Source of the DNA: a virus
Length of the DNA: 49,695 bases
Reading direction: 5' to 3' (one strand)
Virus record (IMG/VR): IMGVR_UViG_3300037189_003791
Location: 1-49,695 of that record
Part shown: one piece after another, positions 15,134 through 24,319 of the stretch
Layout of the letters: each line of letters opens with the position of its first letter
Position numbering within the stretch: position 1 is the stretch's first letter
Notes under the pieces: model-generated
What the model saw: the letters and a program-made list of their open reading frames with translations, nothing else
Database searches by the model: none
Told to the model about the DNA's origin: nothing
Translations under genes and position numbers: made by a program

Positions 15134-16030
15134 TTATTCTTCGTATGAAGCCGAACTATCGTTATGTTGGCGACTCCAACTAGGATTAAGTCCGTTAATC
15201 TCTAAGATATCATCACGTATATTTTGATTACGTTTTTCTGAATTTAGAACACGACAGAAACTATTTGTAATTGCTGCAGTATAATAAGCAAATGGATTTG
15301 CTGATTTAGCTTCGTTAAATCGTAATCCAACATATGTTAATTGAAGAATTGCTGAGTTACGCATTTCGTCATTATATGTGTATCCACGCCAATTGAATTT
15401 CATTGCATATTTTTCACACAACATAATATACATTCTTGCCAGTTTATTTGTGATATTACCTTGATTCTTTTCAAACTGTCCGTTTTGTATATCACCGATC
15501 CAATGACTCTTTCCTATACAATGGAATGACTTGTTCTCATCCATACGGAAATGCTGAAAGGGCGGGAAGTTAACTTTGACATGAACCATATCGTCAACTT
15601 CAGCTTTTGTAGTTGGGTCATCTAAATCACTGAACAATTCATCAGCAGGATCTTCAAATTCAAAGATATCTTTGGCAGTTTTTTTCTTGTCAACCTTTCT
15701 AGGCTGTTTTGGAGCTACTGGAATATGATCCCAAGTCATAATTCTGAATACTAAATCAGATACAGGAACTTTCTTCGGGTCAACTGTAGCACCAGTTTCT
15801 ATGCTTAGTCTAGCTGCACGTATTTCCCTTGCTTCTTTAATTACTTTGGGTTTTGATGCGTATTTTAAGCTTTCTTCAATACTAGAATGGGGCATGTCAA
15901 CGATTAAGTCGTATCTATGGTCTTTGTCTTTGTCTAAAAACACGCAATATGAGTTCTTACTAGCGTGAATTTCTTTGAGAATGTCTTTATTGTTTAGGTA
16001 ATTTACTGGTTTTTTTGTGATTATAGTCAT
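15134..16030 (-). CDS. 55: Late-transcription sigma factor gp55, with long N-terminal extension
   Basis: Directs host RNA polymerase to phage late promoters together with the clamp and gp33 in T4. Residues about 168-298 match the gp55 core: KSHWIGDIQNGQFEKNQGN, then YTYNDEMRNSAILQLTYVGL and SANPFAYYTAAITNSFCRVL, a divergent sigma region 2 that binds the polymerase and the TATAAATA box. The first ~165 residues, including an acidic linker at 120-150, have no counterpart in T4 gp55 (185 residues total). No gp33 gene was recognised in this window. It sits at the head of an early-type operon with gp47 and gp46. Its likely targets are the NATAAATA boxes listed here. Confidence 0.85.
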   Translation of the reverse strand: MTIITKKPVNYLNNKDILKEIHASKNSYCVFLDKDKDHRYDLIVDMPHSSIEESLKYASKPKVIKEAREIRAARLSIETGATVDPKKVPVSDLVFRIMTWDHIPVAPKQPRKVDKKKTAKDIFEFEDPADELFSDLDDPTTKAEVDDMVHVKVNFPPFQHFRMDENKSFHCIGKSHWIGDIQNGQFEKNQGNITNKLARMYIMLCEKYAMKFNWRGYTYNDEMRNSAILQLTYVGLRFNEAKSANPFAYYTAAITNSFCRVLNSEKRNQNIRDDILEINGLNPSWSRQHNDSSASYEE

Positions 16031-16054
16031 AAGTTAGTGTAATAAGTTGCATTT

Positions 16055-16084
16055 ATTATAACACAATGTGTGTCAATATTGCAA
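16055..16084 (-). promoter_or_regulatory. Candidate sigma70-like promoter for gp55 operon
   Basis: Minus strand TTGCAA (16084-16079), 18-bp spacer, TATAAT (16060-16055), about 25 bp before the gp55 ATG. It resembles an early or middle host-type promoter, as expected for a gene that must be made before late transcription. Confidence 0.5.
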
Positions 16085-16126
16085 CATTTTTGTGAGGAAA
16101 AGGTAAAAAACACCATTTTTCAAAGC

Positions 16127-16134
16127 GATAAATA
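16127..16134 (+). promoter_or_regulatory. Late promoter box GATAAATA before the baseplate module
   Basis: Plus-strand GATAAATATTATT, 22 bp before the ATG at 16157, leaving room for a short leader with AAAGGG. It probably starts the long plus-strand baseplate transcript. Confidence 0.55.
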
Positions 16135-16156
16135 TTATTTAGCAAAGGGTAAAACT

Positions 16157-17767
16157 ATGGCAGCAACACAACAACAAATAAACAGCTTAAAAGTCCAAGA
16201 GAAAGATCAGGCTAGCTATCTAGCGGAAGCTCAACAAATATATGTTGATGATCTTGCTGCATTGTCTGCACGACAGGCTAAGCAAGCACAAGAGGAAGCT
16301 AAATTAGCACAACTTACTCCGGGTACTACTGAATATGCTGCTCAGCAGGCGGCGGTAACAGACGCGGTAAGATCGACCAATCGTGCTGCTAGTAGATTAG
16401 AAAACACAACCGCACCTTTAGTTCAACGAGCCCAAACCGAACTTAACACTACTCAAAGTCAATTGAATTCATTACAAGCAGCACCCGATGGAACACAACC
16501 TATTCCACCTGCAGTTAGCACAACAGAAACTAATCCAACTAATGCTTCAACTAATCCCATTGAAAACGTAGTAGATAATATACAACAAGATGCAGTTACC
16601 ACCCCGTATGAAACACCAATAGTTGACTCTGTTACTGAGATAGAAAGTGTTCCGGCTACAACTGAACCATATACTATTCCGGGTTTACAAGGTGGAGCAA
16701 CTTCTGTACTAACAGGGGCAGATGCACCGGCAACAACTGAACCATATTCAGCAGGACAAACTGGATTCCCAGTTGATGAAACATTAGCAGCAACTCCTGC
16801 TCCAGCAGATGCGTATGTCGTAGGGCAAACTGGTATCCCTATAGATGACAAATACACTAATGCTAACGGTGAAACTATTACCGATCAACAAATGGGAGGC
16901 CCTTCAACTGGTGCAGAAGCTTATACACAGGGACAAGGGGAGAATCGTAATCAAGTTATATTCCCTGCACAAAAGGATTGGCGCTTTAGAATAAGTTTGG
17001 CTCCCGAAGCAAAGTATTTGTACAATGACCCTGCGATTGACAAAGACACTGATATATTAGGACCATTAACATATACACAGGGTGTTGTATTTCCATACTT
17101 ACCGACAATTAGTATGTCGCATGCGGCTAACTATGATGCAACAGATTTAGCACATACTAATTATAAAATTTATCAATACAGAAATAGTAATGTAGGTGAT
17201 ATAAGCATACAAGCAGAGTTCACAGCACAAGATACTAATGAAGCTAACTATCTGTTAGCTACAATGCATTTCTTTAAATGTGTTACTAAAATGTTTTATG
17301 GCAGAGATGAGGATCCTAGAGCAGGTACTCCTCCTCCGCTAGTTTACTTAAGTGGTTACGGAGCATTCCAATTTGATTATCATCCAGTTGCTATTACTAG
17401 CTTTACATATACATTACCAAACGATGTAGATTATATTAGAGCAGGTGTAGTAGGGCAAATGGGTGGGCAAAATTTAGCACCATATAGAAAAGAAAAACAA
17501 CTGCCTACAACAAACGTGGCAAGTTTATTTTCTTCTTTCTTTAGATTAAGTGGTTCAGGATTGCGTCCAGGTGCAAGTTATCCTAGACCCAACTTCACAC
17601 AAACATTAGTTAATGATCCTACATATGTACCAACTAAAATTAGCCTTCAGTTAAATTGTATCCCGATGATATCACGTTACAACATGGCAAACAAATTTAG
17701 TCTACGAGATTACGCAACAGGATCTTTATTAAGAGGATCAAAAACACAAACAGGAGGTATGTGGTAA
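16157..17767 (+). CDS. Baseplate tail-tube cap/initiator-like protein (gp48/gp54 class)
   Basis: A 536-residue structural protein. The frame stays open upstream to 16070, but the ATG at 16157 is preferred: it follows AAAGGG and lies downstream of a late promoter, and the added residues look noncoding. Residues 1-280 are Ala/Gln/Thr-rich with a helical start and repeats of the type TEPYxxGQTGxPxD. The C-terminal 250 residues (DWRFRISLAPEAKYLY, FPYLPTISMSHAANYD, LLATMHFFKCVTKMFYGRDE, LQLNCIPMISRYNM) look like the tube-domain proteins that sit between baseplate and tail tube, such as T4 gp48 and gp54. Position before gp53 supports a baseplate role. Which T4 protein it equals is not clear. Confidence 0.6.
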   Translation: MAATQQQINSLKVQEKDQASYLAEAQQIYVDDLAALSARQAKQAQEEAKLAQLTPGTTEYAAQQAAVTDAVRSTNRAASRLENTTAPLVQRAQTELNTTQSQLNSLQAAPDGTQPIPPAVSTTETNPTNASTNPIENVVDNIQQDAVTTPYETPIVDSVTEIESVPATTEPYTIPGLQGGATSVLTGADAPATTEPYSAGQTGFPVDETLAATPAPADAYVVGQTGIPIDDKYTNANGETITDQQMGGPSTGAEAYTQGQGENRNQVIFPAQKDWRFRISLAPEAKYLYNDPAIDKDTDILGPLTYTQGVVFPYLPTISMSHAANYDATDLAHTNYKIYQYRNSNVGDISIQAEFTAQDTNEANYLLATMHFFKCVTKMFYGRDEDPRAGTPPPLVYLSGYGAFQFDYHPVAITSFTYTLPNDVDYIRAGVVGQMGGQNLAPYRKEKQLPTTNVASLFSSFFRLSGSGLRPGASYPRPNFTQTLVNDPTYVPTKISLQLNCIPMISRYNMANKFSLRDYATGSLLRGSKTQTGGMW

Positions 17768-18066
17768 TGGCATATGGATCAAATAGCCCGTATTTTTTAA
17801 CGGGATTAGTTAATAATCAATTCTTAGATATAATGGTTGATAGACCATTAAGAAAAAACGCTGATGACATTTATTGGCATATCACTCCTTCCTATAATTT
17901 GCGTCCTGATATGTTAGCGTTTGACTTGTATGGTGATCCTAAATTATGGTGGGTGTTTGCCCAACGAAATCCAAATAAATTAAAAGATCCATTGTTTGAT
18001 TTTGTCACTGGTACAGGTATATACTTACCGCAACAATCTACATTAGTAACAGCATACGGAATATAA
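17767..18066 (+). CDS. 53: Baseplate wedge protein gp53 (short form)
   Basis: A 99-residue wedge component. The core LRPDMLAFDLYGDPKLWWVF and KDPLFDFVTGTGIYLP is characteristic of gp53. The start is taken as ATG 17767, which overlaps the preceding stop (TAATG) and has AGGAGG at 17752-17757, 9 nt away; an in-frame GTG at 17761 is too close to it. T4 gp53 is about 196 residues and carries a LysM-like C-terminal part. Here the protein ends before that part, and a partial LysM opens the next gene 2 bp downstream. Confidence 0.85.
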   Translation: MAYGSNSPYFLTGLVNNQFLDIMVDRPLRKNADDIYWHITPSYNLRPDMLAFDLYGDPKLWWVFAQRNPNKLKDPLFDFVTGTGIYLPQQSTLVTAYGI

Positions 18067-18067
18067 G

Positions 18068-20674
18068 ATGGATATACCAACCACGTGGCAAGCGATTTAT
18101 GCATTAAATCGTAACATAATAAAAAATCCTGATTTAATATATCCTGGGCAATCATTACAAATGCCAGGTGGTGGTACCTACGGAGTAGTGCAAGGTGATT
18201 ACTTAATTAAGATTGCAGCAGGTAAAGGAGGTGGTGCATATGATCCTCCCATTAATTTACAAGAGAATGCTGAAACTGCAGTAACACCAGTAAGTACTGC
18301 ACCAGCAGACGAGAATGCAGCAAATGACGACCAAGAAGAACCACTTAGAATAGAGATTAGTGGGTATAATAAAATTGATGAGCCACAAGATTATGCATCA
18401 GCCGTTACAAAATCACGCAAAGGAAATATTTTAAATGAGTACTCTAGTTTTACATATCATTTAACTTTGTACATGGTAACTGCAAGTGGATACATATCAT
18501 TTTTAGAATCAGGCGGAACTAAAGTAGGTGAGGGGTTTTATGTGATTGCTGAATCAGGTGGAACCGCATTAAACACTGTACCGGCTAGAGCATTTCCTGA
18601 TCGTGAATTTTTTATTGATGATTTAACATTTAAAACTTTTTGCAACACAAAAGCAACTGCAGGTCCTATTGCTAGTATTAACTTTGAATTTAAAATTACT
18701 GAACCATATGGTTTTAGTTTTACATCTTTACTTAAAGCAAAAGCCGCAGAGATTACTAAAGCTAGTACTATTCCGTATGAGGATCAAAATACTAATCCGA
18801 TGAAACAGTTTTATGTATTAGGAGTTAAGTTTTATGGATATGATGATAACGGTGATCATAAAACATGGAGTACTTTAGAAGCACAAACTGGAAAACAAGT
18901 AACTACTCAAGGTATATCACCAAGTTATTATCCGATATCAATTAATGATTTTTCTTTTAGACTAGATGGTAGAAGTACAACATATACAATTAAAGCAGCA
19001 CCATTATCAATGAAAGAAGCGTTTGGTGTAAAACGTGGACAAATTCAAAATGACTTTCAAGTTACAGGTAAGACAGTAGGTGATGTATTACTTGGCAACA
19101 GTGAATCAGGTGATTCGGGTAAGCCTGGCATTAAGGGCATTATAGAAGTAATGAATCAAAAAGAAAAAGATTTGGTTGCTGAAGGAAAAGCCAAAGTAGC
19201 CAATGTATTTAAAATACAAATTGATGATGATAGTATTTTGAAAGCAGAATTAACTGACACTGCACGTTATGATAAATCTAAAACTGCAATGTTAAATATC
19301 GCTTCTTCTGATGATGTAAGCGGCAAGAATACTAATAATAATTTTAAATATGATCCTAACACTAGAACTATTGCAGTTTCTACTGGTATGTCAATTGTTA
19401 AATTTATTGATAACACAATTCTTACAAGCAATTATATAACTGATGCGTTAAACACGGTGTACTCTGAAAATGCTGTTACAGATTCTACTCCAAATGCGAC
19501 TAAGGGAAAAGAACTTCAGTGGTTTATGATAAACCCAGTCGCTAAACCTTTAGGATATGATCCTATTAGAAAAGATTATTCATATGAAATAACATATTAT
19601 ATAGCACCATATAAATTACCATACGTAAAATCAGTGTTTGTTAATCCAAATTCAAAATCAAAATATCCTGGTCCTTTTAAACGTTTTGATTATTATTTTA
19701 CTGGTAAAAACACGCAAGTTTTAAGTTTTGAATTAAGTTATAACACATTATATTTTTTGCCTGGTAGTGCAGATGCGTCACAGGATTCAAGTAACAAAAA
19801 TGGAACAGGTGACACCCCTATCACACCCGGACAAAAAAACTCTGGAATGGAAAATCAACTTAGTAAAGCGGGTATCCCTGTTGGTAGTGTCAAAACAAGT
19901 ATCTATGCTCCGGGAGATCAACAAATAGCAAAGATGTCTATTTTAGGTGATCCAGATTTTCTTATGACTTCTTTAGGTGTAACTAAGAATGCAACTACTC
20001 CTGATGAGGCTGCATTTGGTCCTAATCAAGGTATAAATCCATTAGGTGGGCAAATCTTTATTGAAATTAATTTTTATGAAGGTGTAGACTATGATGATAG
20101 AACCGGCTTATTAAAAATTAATGATAACATTGAATTCTTCAATTATGATAAGTCAGTCAAAGATGCTATTCAAGGTATCGTTTATATGGTAAATAGTGTG
20201 GAAAGTACATTTAGTAAAGGTAAGTTTACACAAGATTTAAGATTAATTTTATGGAATGAAAGTAATAGTAATACTACAGCTACCGCAACAGACGGTGGTA
20301 GAGAAAACGCAGCGAATAATCAAGGTTTCCCGTTAGCTACAGATCAAGTTGGTGCTACCAATACTACTGGATTTAATGCATCACCTGCACCAAATACACA
20401 AGACACTTCACCGCAGCCAAATGCAGGTCAACAACAGGTAAGCAACACTAATCAATCAGTATTAAATTCAATTCAACCTGTTGGTCAAACAGCCGGACGA
20501 GAATTTGTATCTAACACTAACCAATCTGTCATAACTAGTATAACACAAGTTAACGGACAAGACATTGTAGCAACTACACAAACTACACAAAACACTGTAG
20601 TTGATGATGATTCAATCACAACACAACCTGCATTAAGTTATGCAGGAAATCATTTGGCAGGAAGAGAAACGTAA
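18068..20674 (+). CDS. Baseplate hub protein with partial N-terminal LysM
   Basis: An 868-residue structural protein in the hub position between gp53 and gp5; a gp27-like role is possible but not shown. Residues 1-34 (TTWQAIYALNRNIIKNPDLI then YPGQSLQMP) are the second half of a LysM domain, and TYGVVQGDYLIKIAAGKGG (about 38-56) resembles the first half of another, so the LysM unit is incomplete. Residues 95-610 form a large mixed domain with YSYEITYYIAPYKLPYVKSV and FDYYFTGKNTQVLSFELSYN, a pattern seen in marine T4-like hub proteins. The last 130 residues are low-complexity N/Q/T-rich with a repeated SNTNQSV unit (two copies). Its Shine-Dalgarno is weak, so coupling to gp53 is likely. Confidence 0.6.
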   Translation: MDIPTTWQAIYALNRNIIKNPDLIYPGQSLQMPGGGTYGVVQGDYLIKIAAGKGGGAYDPPINLQENAETAVTPVSTAPADENAANDDQEEPLRIEISGYNKIDEPQDYASAVTKSRKGNILNEYSSFTYHLTLYMVTASGYISFLESGGTKVGEGFYVIAESGGTALNTVPARAFPDREFFIDDLTFKTFCNTKATAGPIASINFEFKITEPYGFSFTSLLKAKAAEITKASTIPYEDQNTNPMKQFYVLGVKFYGYDDNGDHKTWSTLEAQTGKQVTTQGISPSYYPISINDFSFRLDGRSTTYTIKAAPLSMKEAFGVKRGQIQNDFQVTGKTVGDVLLGNSESGDSGKPGIKGIIEVMNQKEKDLVAEGKAKVANVFKIQIDDDSILKAELTDTARYDKSKTAMLNIASSDDVSGKNTNNNFKYDPNTRTIAVSTGMSIVKFIDNTILTSNYITDALNTVYSENAVTDSTPNATKGKELQWFMINPVAKPLGYDPIRKDYSYEITYYIAPYKLPYVKSVFVNPNSKSKYPGPFKRFDYYFTGKNTQVLSFELSYNTLYFLPGSADASQDSSNKNGTGDTPITPGQKNSGMENQLSKAGIPVGSVKTSIYAPGDQQIAKMSILGDPDFLMTSLGVTKNATTPDEAAFGPNQGINPLGGQIFIEINFYEGVDYDDRTGLLKINDNIEFFNYDKSVKDAIQGIVYMVNSVESTFSKGKFTQDLRLILWNESNSNTTATATDGGRENAANNQGFPLATDQVGATNTTGFNASPAPNTQDTSPQPNAGQQQVSNTNQSVLNSIQPVGQTAGREFVSNTNQSVITSITQVNGQDIVATTQTTQNTVVDDDSITTQPALSYAGNHLAGRET

Positions 20675-20684
20675 AAGGTTATAA

Positions 20685-23600
20685 ATGGATAATATTATCA
20701 AAACGTCGGGAACGACTGAACAATTTAAATTAAATTCAGGCGGTTCAATATCATTTCCTTATGCAGTTAGAGGTATTGTTAAGGATAATGTAGATACTAT
20801 ACGTACAGGACGCCTACGTGTATATATAGATGATTTTGGTGCAAGTAATCCTGACGATAGTGATGCATGGGTAACAGTTAGTTATCTTAGCCCTTTCTAT
20901 GGTTCAATACAAAACAATAGCGCAGCCAATCCTTCACAAGATACATCATATGGTGCGTTTGCACAAAACCCACATGCATACGGCTTTTGGGCAACCAGTC
21001 CTGATATAGGTAGTGAAGTCATTTGTATGTTCTTATACGGTAAGAAAGATTTTGGATACTATATAGGATGCATCCCTCAGCCAGGGTTGACTCATATGGT
21101 TCCTGCTATAGGGTCTACTGATAATATTATTGCAAATAATGAAGAAGCCGGTAGCTACGGTGGTGCTAAAAAATTACCAGTTATTGAAATCAATGACAAG
21201 AGTGATAAAATATCCAATGATCCTCAGTTTAATGATCAACCTAGACCAGTTCATACTGTAATAGCAGCACAGTTGTGGCAGCAAGGTTTAGTACGAGATG
21301 ATATAAGAGGAACCATATCTAGTTCATCATCCAGAGAATCTCCTTCTAATGTATTTGGTATGTCAACTCCGGGTAGACCTATCTATTTAGGTGTATCAGG
21401 TGAAAATGATGTTACACAAACTACTAACTTAGAATCATCAACAAACACACAGGCTAAAGTAATCGCTAGACAAGGTGGTCATAGTATCGTTTTAGATGAC
21501 GGTGATATGTTAGGACAAAACAACTTAATGAGATTACGAACTAGCGGAGGTCATCAAATTACAATGAGTGATGATGGGCAAACATTGTTTGTCATTCATG
21601 CTAATGGTCAGAGTTATGTTGAGTTAGGTAAAGAAGGCACAGTTGACATATATGCAACAAACAGTTTTAATGTAAGAACAAAAGGTGATATTAATTTTCA
21701 TGCAGATAATAATATAAATTTAAATGCTAAAAAGAAATTAAACATCTATGCTGAAGAAATTAATATAAACAGTGACAAAAATACAAATGTTCGTGTGGGA
21801 GAAAATTTTTCACAAAATACTTTAGGAGACCATACAGTAAAAGTTGACAAGGGCATGAGTATGCATTCTGTAAGTAAAGCTTCCTATCGTAGTGATGCTG
21901 AGACATATATTAACGGAAGCAGAGTTAACTTAAACACTGGATTTTCAGGACTTGTACCAAAGAAAATTAATCCACTACCTATTGTAACACACACTGATAC
22001 ATTATTTGATAAAACAAAAGGATGGATTCCTGCTCCAGCTGTACTTACAAGCATCACATCACGATCTCCTGCGCATTATCCTTGGGTGAATGCTAACTTA
22101 GGTGTTGATGTTAAAGTTGATGATTCTGCAGACGCAAACTTCCCAACAGGTGCACCTACTAGTGTTAATCGTGCTAATGCTAACACACCTTCAGCACCAC
22201 CTAACACTACAACACCTGCAGTTGCAAGTACTGCTCCTGCAAATAAAGAAGTAAGTCATACAATGGACAAGAATACAACATCTACTATGGTATCACAATC
22301 TGCAGTAAATGCCGGAACTGATCCTACTAAGTCTACAGTAGTTAATGGAACTGGATCAGGAGTAGTAACTGATTTAGATGGAACTAAAAAAGCTATCTTA
22401 GGGAAATTAGCGCACACCCCTGAACAGTTAGAACAAGGTGGATTTATCAAACCCGGGTCTGCTACATTAGTAAATTCATTAGTAGCAGGTAACAAAACAA
22501 TAGATCAGGCAATGCCTACTAATATTTGGACAGGTAAAGATGGAGTTACAACAGTTAATTCGTATGTTAATAATAAAGATGCACAAGTAACTAATCAGGT
22601 TGAGATGTTAAAAATAGGTATTGCAGGACTAAAAGATAAAGGCGTGATAACCGGCAATGAAAGTTCAACGCAGATAGCAGGTGTAGTGAATGCTGCTGCA
22701 ACATTAGGTGTGGTTAACACTATAAATTATATTAATGGAAGTACGAACGGAACAACAAATCAATTACTTACGTCACCTAATGCAACTAAACTTACTGGTG
22801 CAGTAAGTGCTGAAATTGCTTCAGGTAATTTTGCAGCTAACATGGCAGATAAAGTTACTAGTCCTGCAGGATCAATGTTAGGATCAATTAAGTCTACTGC
22901 AACAGGTATTGTTGATTCTGTTAAAGGAGCAGCAGCATCAGTATTTGGATCTATTAAAGAAGGATACACGAAACTAAAGGGCGGTGTACCTCAGAATTTA
23001 ACTAAGTTGAATGCAGAGAATCAGGTTAAAAATGATCCAGCAAATGATCCATATGATCCTGCTAAAGACCCAACATTAACTGACGGACAAAAAGCTGCAG
23101 CAGCAACTCCTGCTAAAAAAGTCACATTAGCTGATGTTGCTGCAGGAGTAAGTGCTGTAAGTTCTATAGTACCTAACACAAATGTAGGAATGTTAGCGGG
23201 TGGTGTTACTGCCATTAGTAACCTAGTTACTAATTCTAAAGATAAAACAATTAACGTCAGTGGTTCTAATGTAGGAAACTCAATAAGCAATACAGTGAGT
23301 AGCATATCAAGTAAAGTTCCTGGTGTGCCTTCAGCACCTCTTTCAATTACCAAAGCTGGGTTATCAGCCGCAGCACTTTCTGGACTTAGTTTATCAGAAT
23401 CAGCAAGTTTAAATAGTGCATTGCAGTCAATATCTTCAGGTGGACCGCAAAGCTTACAGATGCCTACGATTGCTCAAAATACTATTAATAAAGTTGGTTT
23501 AGCAGCACAGACAACTGCATTATTAGGTGATAACAGAATACCTACACCACCTACAGTGAATGGTCAATTTAAAGCACCTCCTGCAGATTTAGTTAAAAGA

Positions 23601-23804
23601 TATGATGAAGCTAAAGCAGAGTTACAAAAGCAAGAAGATTTGCTGTGGGATCTTAAGAAAAAGCTTTATGATGATAAGAAAAAATGGGGTGTTGATAGTG
23701 CAGAAGCATTAGCTGCGGAAGAGCAGGTAAAAGTTTGCAGACAACGTATTGAAGAATTAAAGGCAGAAAAAACAAGTCTAACGAATCAAATGTTAGCAGC
23801 ATAA
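20685..23804 (+). CDS. 5: Central spike/hub protein gp5-like, without lysozyme domain
   Basis: A 1039-residue spike-type protein. The N-terminal OB-fold (about 25-150; GRLRVYIDDFG, then DIGSEVICMFLYGKKDFGYY) is that of T4 gp5 and VgrG. After it come LRTSGGHQITMSDDGQTLFV and short repeats such as DINFHADNNINLNAKKKLNI that form the triple beta-helix (about 270-430). The T4-type lysozyme domain normally set between them is absent: no lysozyme-like Glu/Asp/Thr region is visible. Residues about 470-960 are Ala/Ser/Thr/Val-rich, and 965-1039 form a charged helix, both beyond the T4 architecture. AAAAGG precedes the ATG. It acts at the tip of the tail tube. Confidence 0.85.
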   Translation: MDNIIKTSGTTEQFKLNSGGSISFPYAVRGIVKDNVDTIRTGRLRVYIDDFGASNPDDSDAWVTVSYLSPFYGSIQNNSAANPSQDTSYGAFAQNPHAYGFWATSPDIGSEVICMFLYGKKDFGYYIGCIPQPGLTHMVPAIGSTDNIIANNEEAGSYGGAKKLPVIEINDKSDKISNDPQFNDQPRPVHTVIAAQLWQQGLVRDDIRGTISSSSSRESPSNVFGMSTPGRPIYLGVSGENDVTQTTNLESSTNTQAKVIARQGGHSIVLDDGDMLGQNNLMRLRTSGGHQITMSDDGQTLFVIHANGQSYVELGKEGTVDIYATNSFNVRTKGDINFHADNNINLNAKKKLNIYAEEININSDKNTNVRVGENFSQNTLGDHTVKVDKGMSMHSVSKASYRSDAETYINGSRVNLNTGFSGLVPKKINPLPIVTHTDTLFDKTKGWIPAPAVLTSITSRSPAHYPWVNANLGVDVKVDDSADANFPTGAPTSVNRANANTPSAPPNTTTPAVASTAPANKEVSHTMDKNTTSTMVSQSAVNAGTDPTKSTVVNGTGSGVVTDLDGTKKAILGKLAHTPEQLEQGGFIKPGSATLVNSLVAGNKTIDQAMPTNIWTGKDGVTTVNSYVNNKDAQVTNQVEMLKIGIAGLKDKGVITGNESSTQIAGVVNAAATLGVVNTINYINGSTNGTTNQLLTSPNATKLTGAVSAEIASGNFAANMADKVTSPAGSMLGSIKSTATGIVDSVKGAAASVFGSIKEGYTKLKGGVPQNLTKLNAENQVKNDPANDPYDPAKDPTLTDGQKAAAATPAKKVTLADVAAGVSAVSSIVPNTNVGMLAGGVTAISNLVTNSKDKTINVSGSNVGNSISNTVSSISSKVPGVPSAPLSITKAGLSAAALSGLSLSESASLNSALQSISSGGPQSLQMPTIAQNTINKVGLAAQTTALLGDNRIPTPPTVNGQFKAPPADLVKRYDEAKAELQKQEDLLWDLKKKLYDDKKKWGVDSAEALAAEEQVKVCRQRIEELKAEKTSLTNQMLAA

Positions 23805-23817
23805 GTGAGATAAAAAT

Positions 23818-24267
23818 ATGGTAATTTATAGAGGCTTTAGCACATTATTTAATAACAAAGACCGAACAACTAGTGCCCAAGTAGGCACCGGAGGTGGAAC
23901 TGGTACATTAACAAATCCCAGTATTCCTTCTAAAAAGTTCGCAGTCTATGATGATACGTTAGTGATTACTGATTTCATTAACGCATTGAATATCCCGCAA
24001 GGACAGAAACCGGGCAATCCTGCATACGGAACACTAATTTGGACTTTTGTTTTTGATCCAAATCTTCCCGAGGTTCAAGTACAAATTGAAAATGAAATAC
24101 GCAGAGTAGCTAGTTTGGATCCTAGAATAATTATCAATACTGTTACCGTATACCCGTATCAAAATGGTATCTTAATTGAAGTAGAAATGGCGGTTTCCCC
24201 GACAAATCGTGTTACTACTTTGCAGGTTAATTTTGATAGAAGTACCAATACTGCGTCAATACAATAA
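23818..24267 (+). CDS. 25: Baseplate wedge protein gp25
   Basis: The 149-residue gp25/GPW family member that links wedge and sheath and helps start sheath assembly. Characteristic parts are PSKKFAVYDDTLVITDFINA, GTLIWTFVFDP and VQIENEIRRVASLDPRI, then EVEMAVSP near the end. T4 gp25 is 132 residues. It starts 13 bp after gp5. A short AT-rich inverted repeat and a late promoter box follow before gp6. Confidence 0.93.
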   Translation: MVIYRGFSTLFNNKDRTTSAQVGTGGGTGTLTNPSIPSKKFAVYDDTLVITDFINALNIPQGQKPGNPAYGTLIWTFVFDPNLPEVQVQIENEIRRVASLDPRIIINTVTVYPYQNGILIEVEMAVSPTNRVTTLQVNFDRSTNTASIQ

Positions 24268-24270
24268 CTT

Positions 24271-24288
24271 CAAAAACACTAGTTTTTG
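24271..24288. terminator. Weak inverted repeat between gp25 and gp6
   Basis: CAAAAAC, loop ACTA, GTTTTTG: a 7-bp AT-rich stem just before a late promoter box. It could reduce read-through or be an RNA-processing site; without a following T-run it is not a convincing terminator. Confidence 0.25.
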
Positions 24289-24293
24289 GATTT

Positions 24294-24301
24294 GATAAAT
24301 A
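24294..24301 (+). promoter_or_regulatory. Late promoter box GATAAATA before gp6
   Basis: GATAAATATTATA, 18 bp before the gp6 ATG, leaving a short leader with AAGAG. It has the same extended sequence, GATAAATATTAT, as the box at 16127. Confidence 0.6.
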
Positions 24302-24319
24302 TTATAAAGAGAACAAACT

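Noticed and set aside
16070-16156. 29-codon N-terminal extension of the tube-cap-like gene
   Set aside because: It covers the late promoter box and lacks a Shine-Dalgarno sequence; ATG 16157 with AAAGGG is the better start.
18040-18070. Programmed +1 frameshift between gp53 and the LysM gene
   Set aside because: The downstream frame opens only at 18050, no slippery or stalling motif or structure is seen, and the LysM gene has its own ATG.
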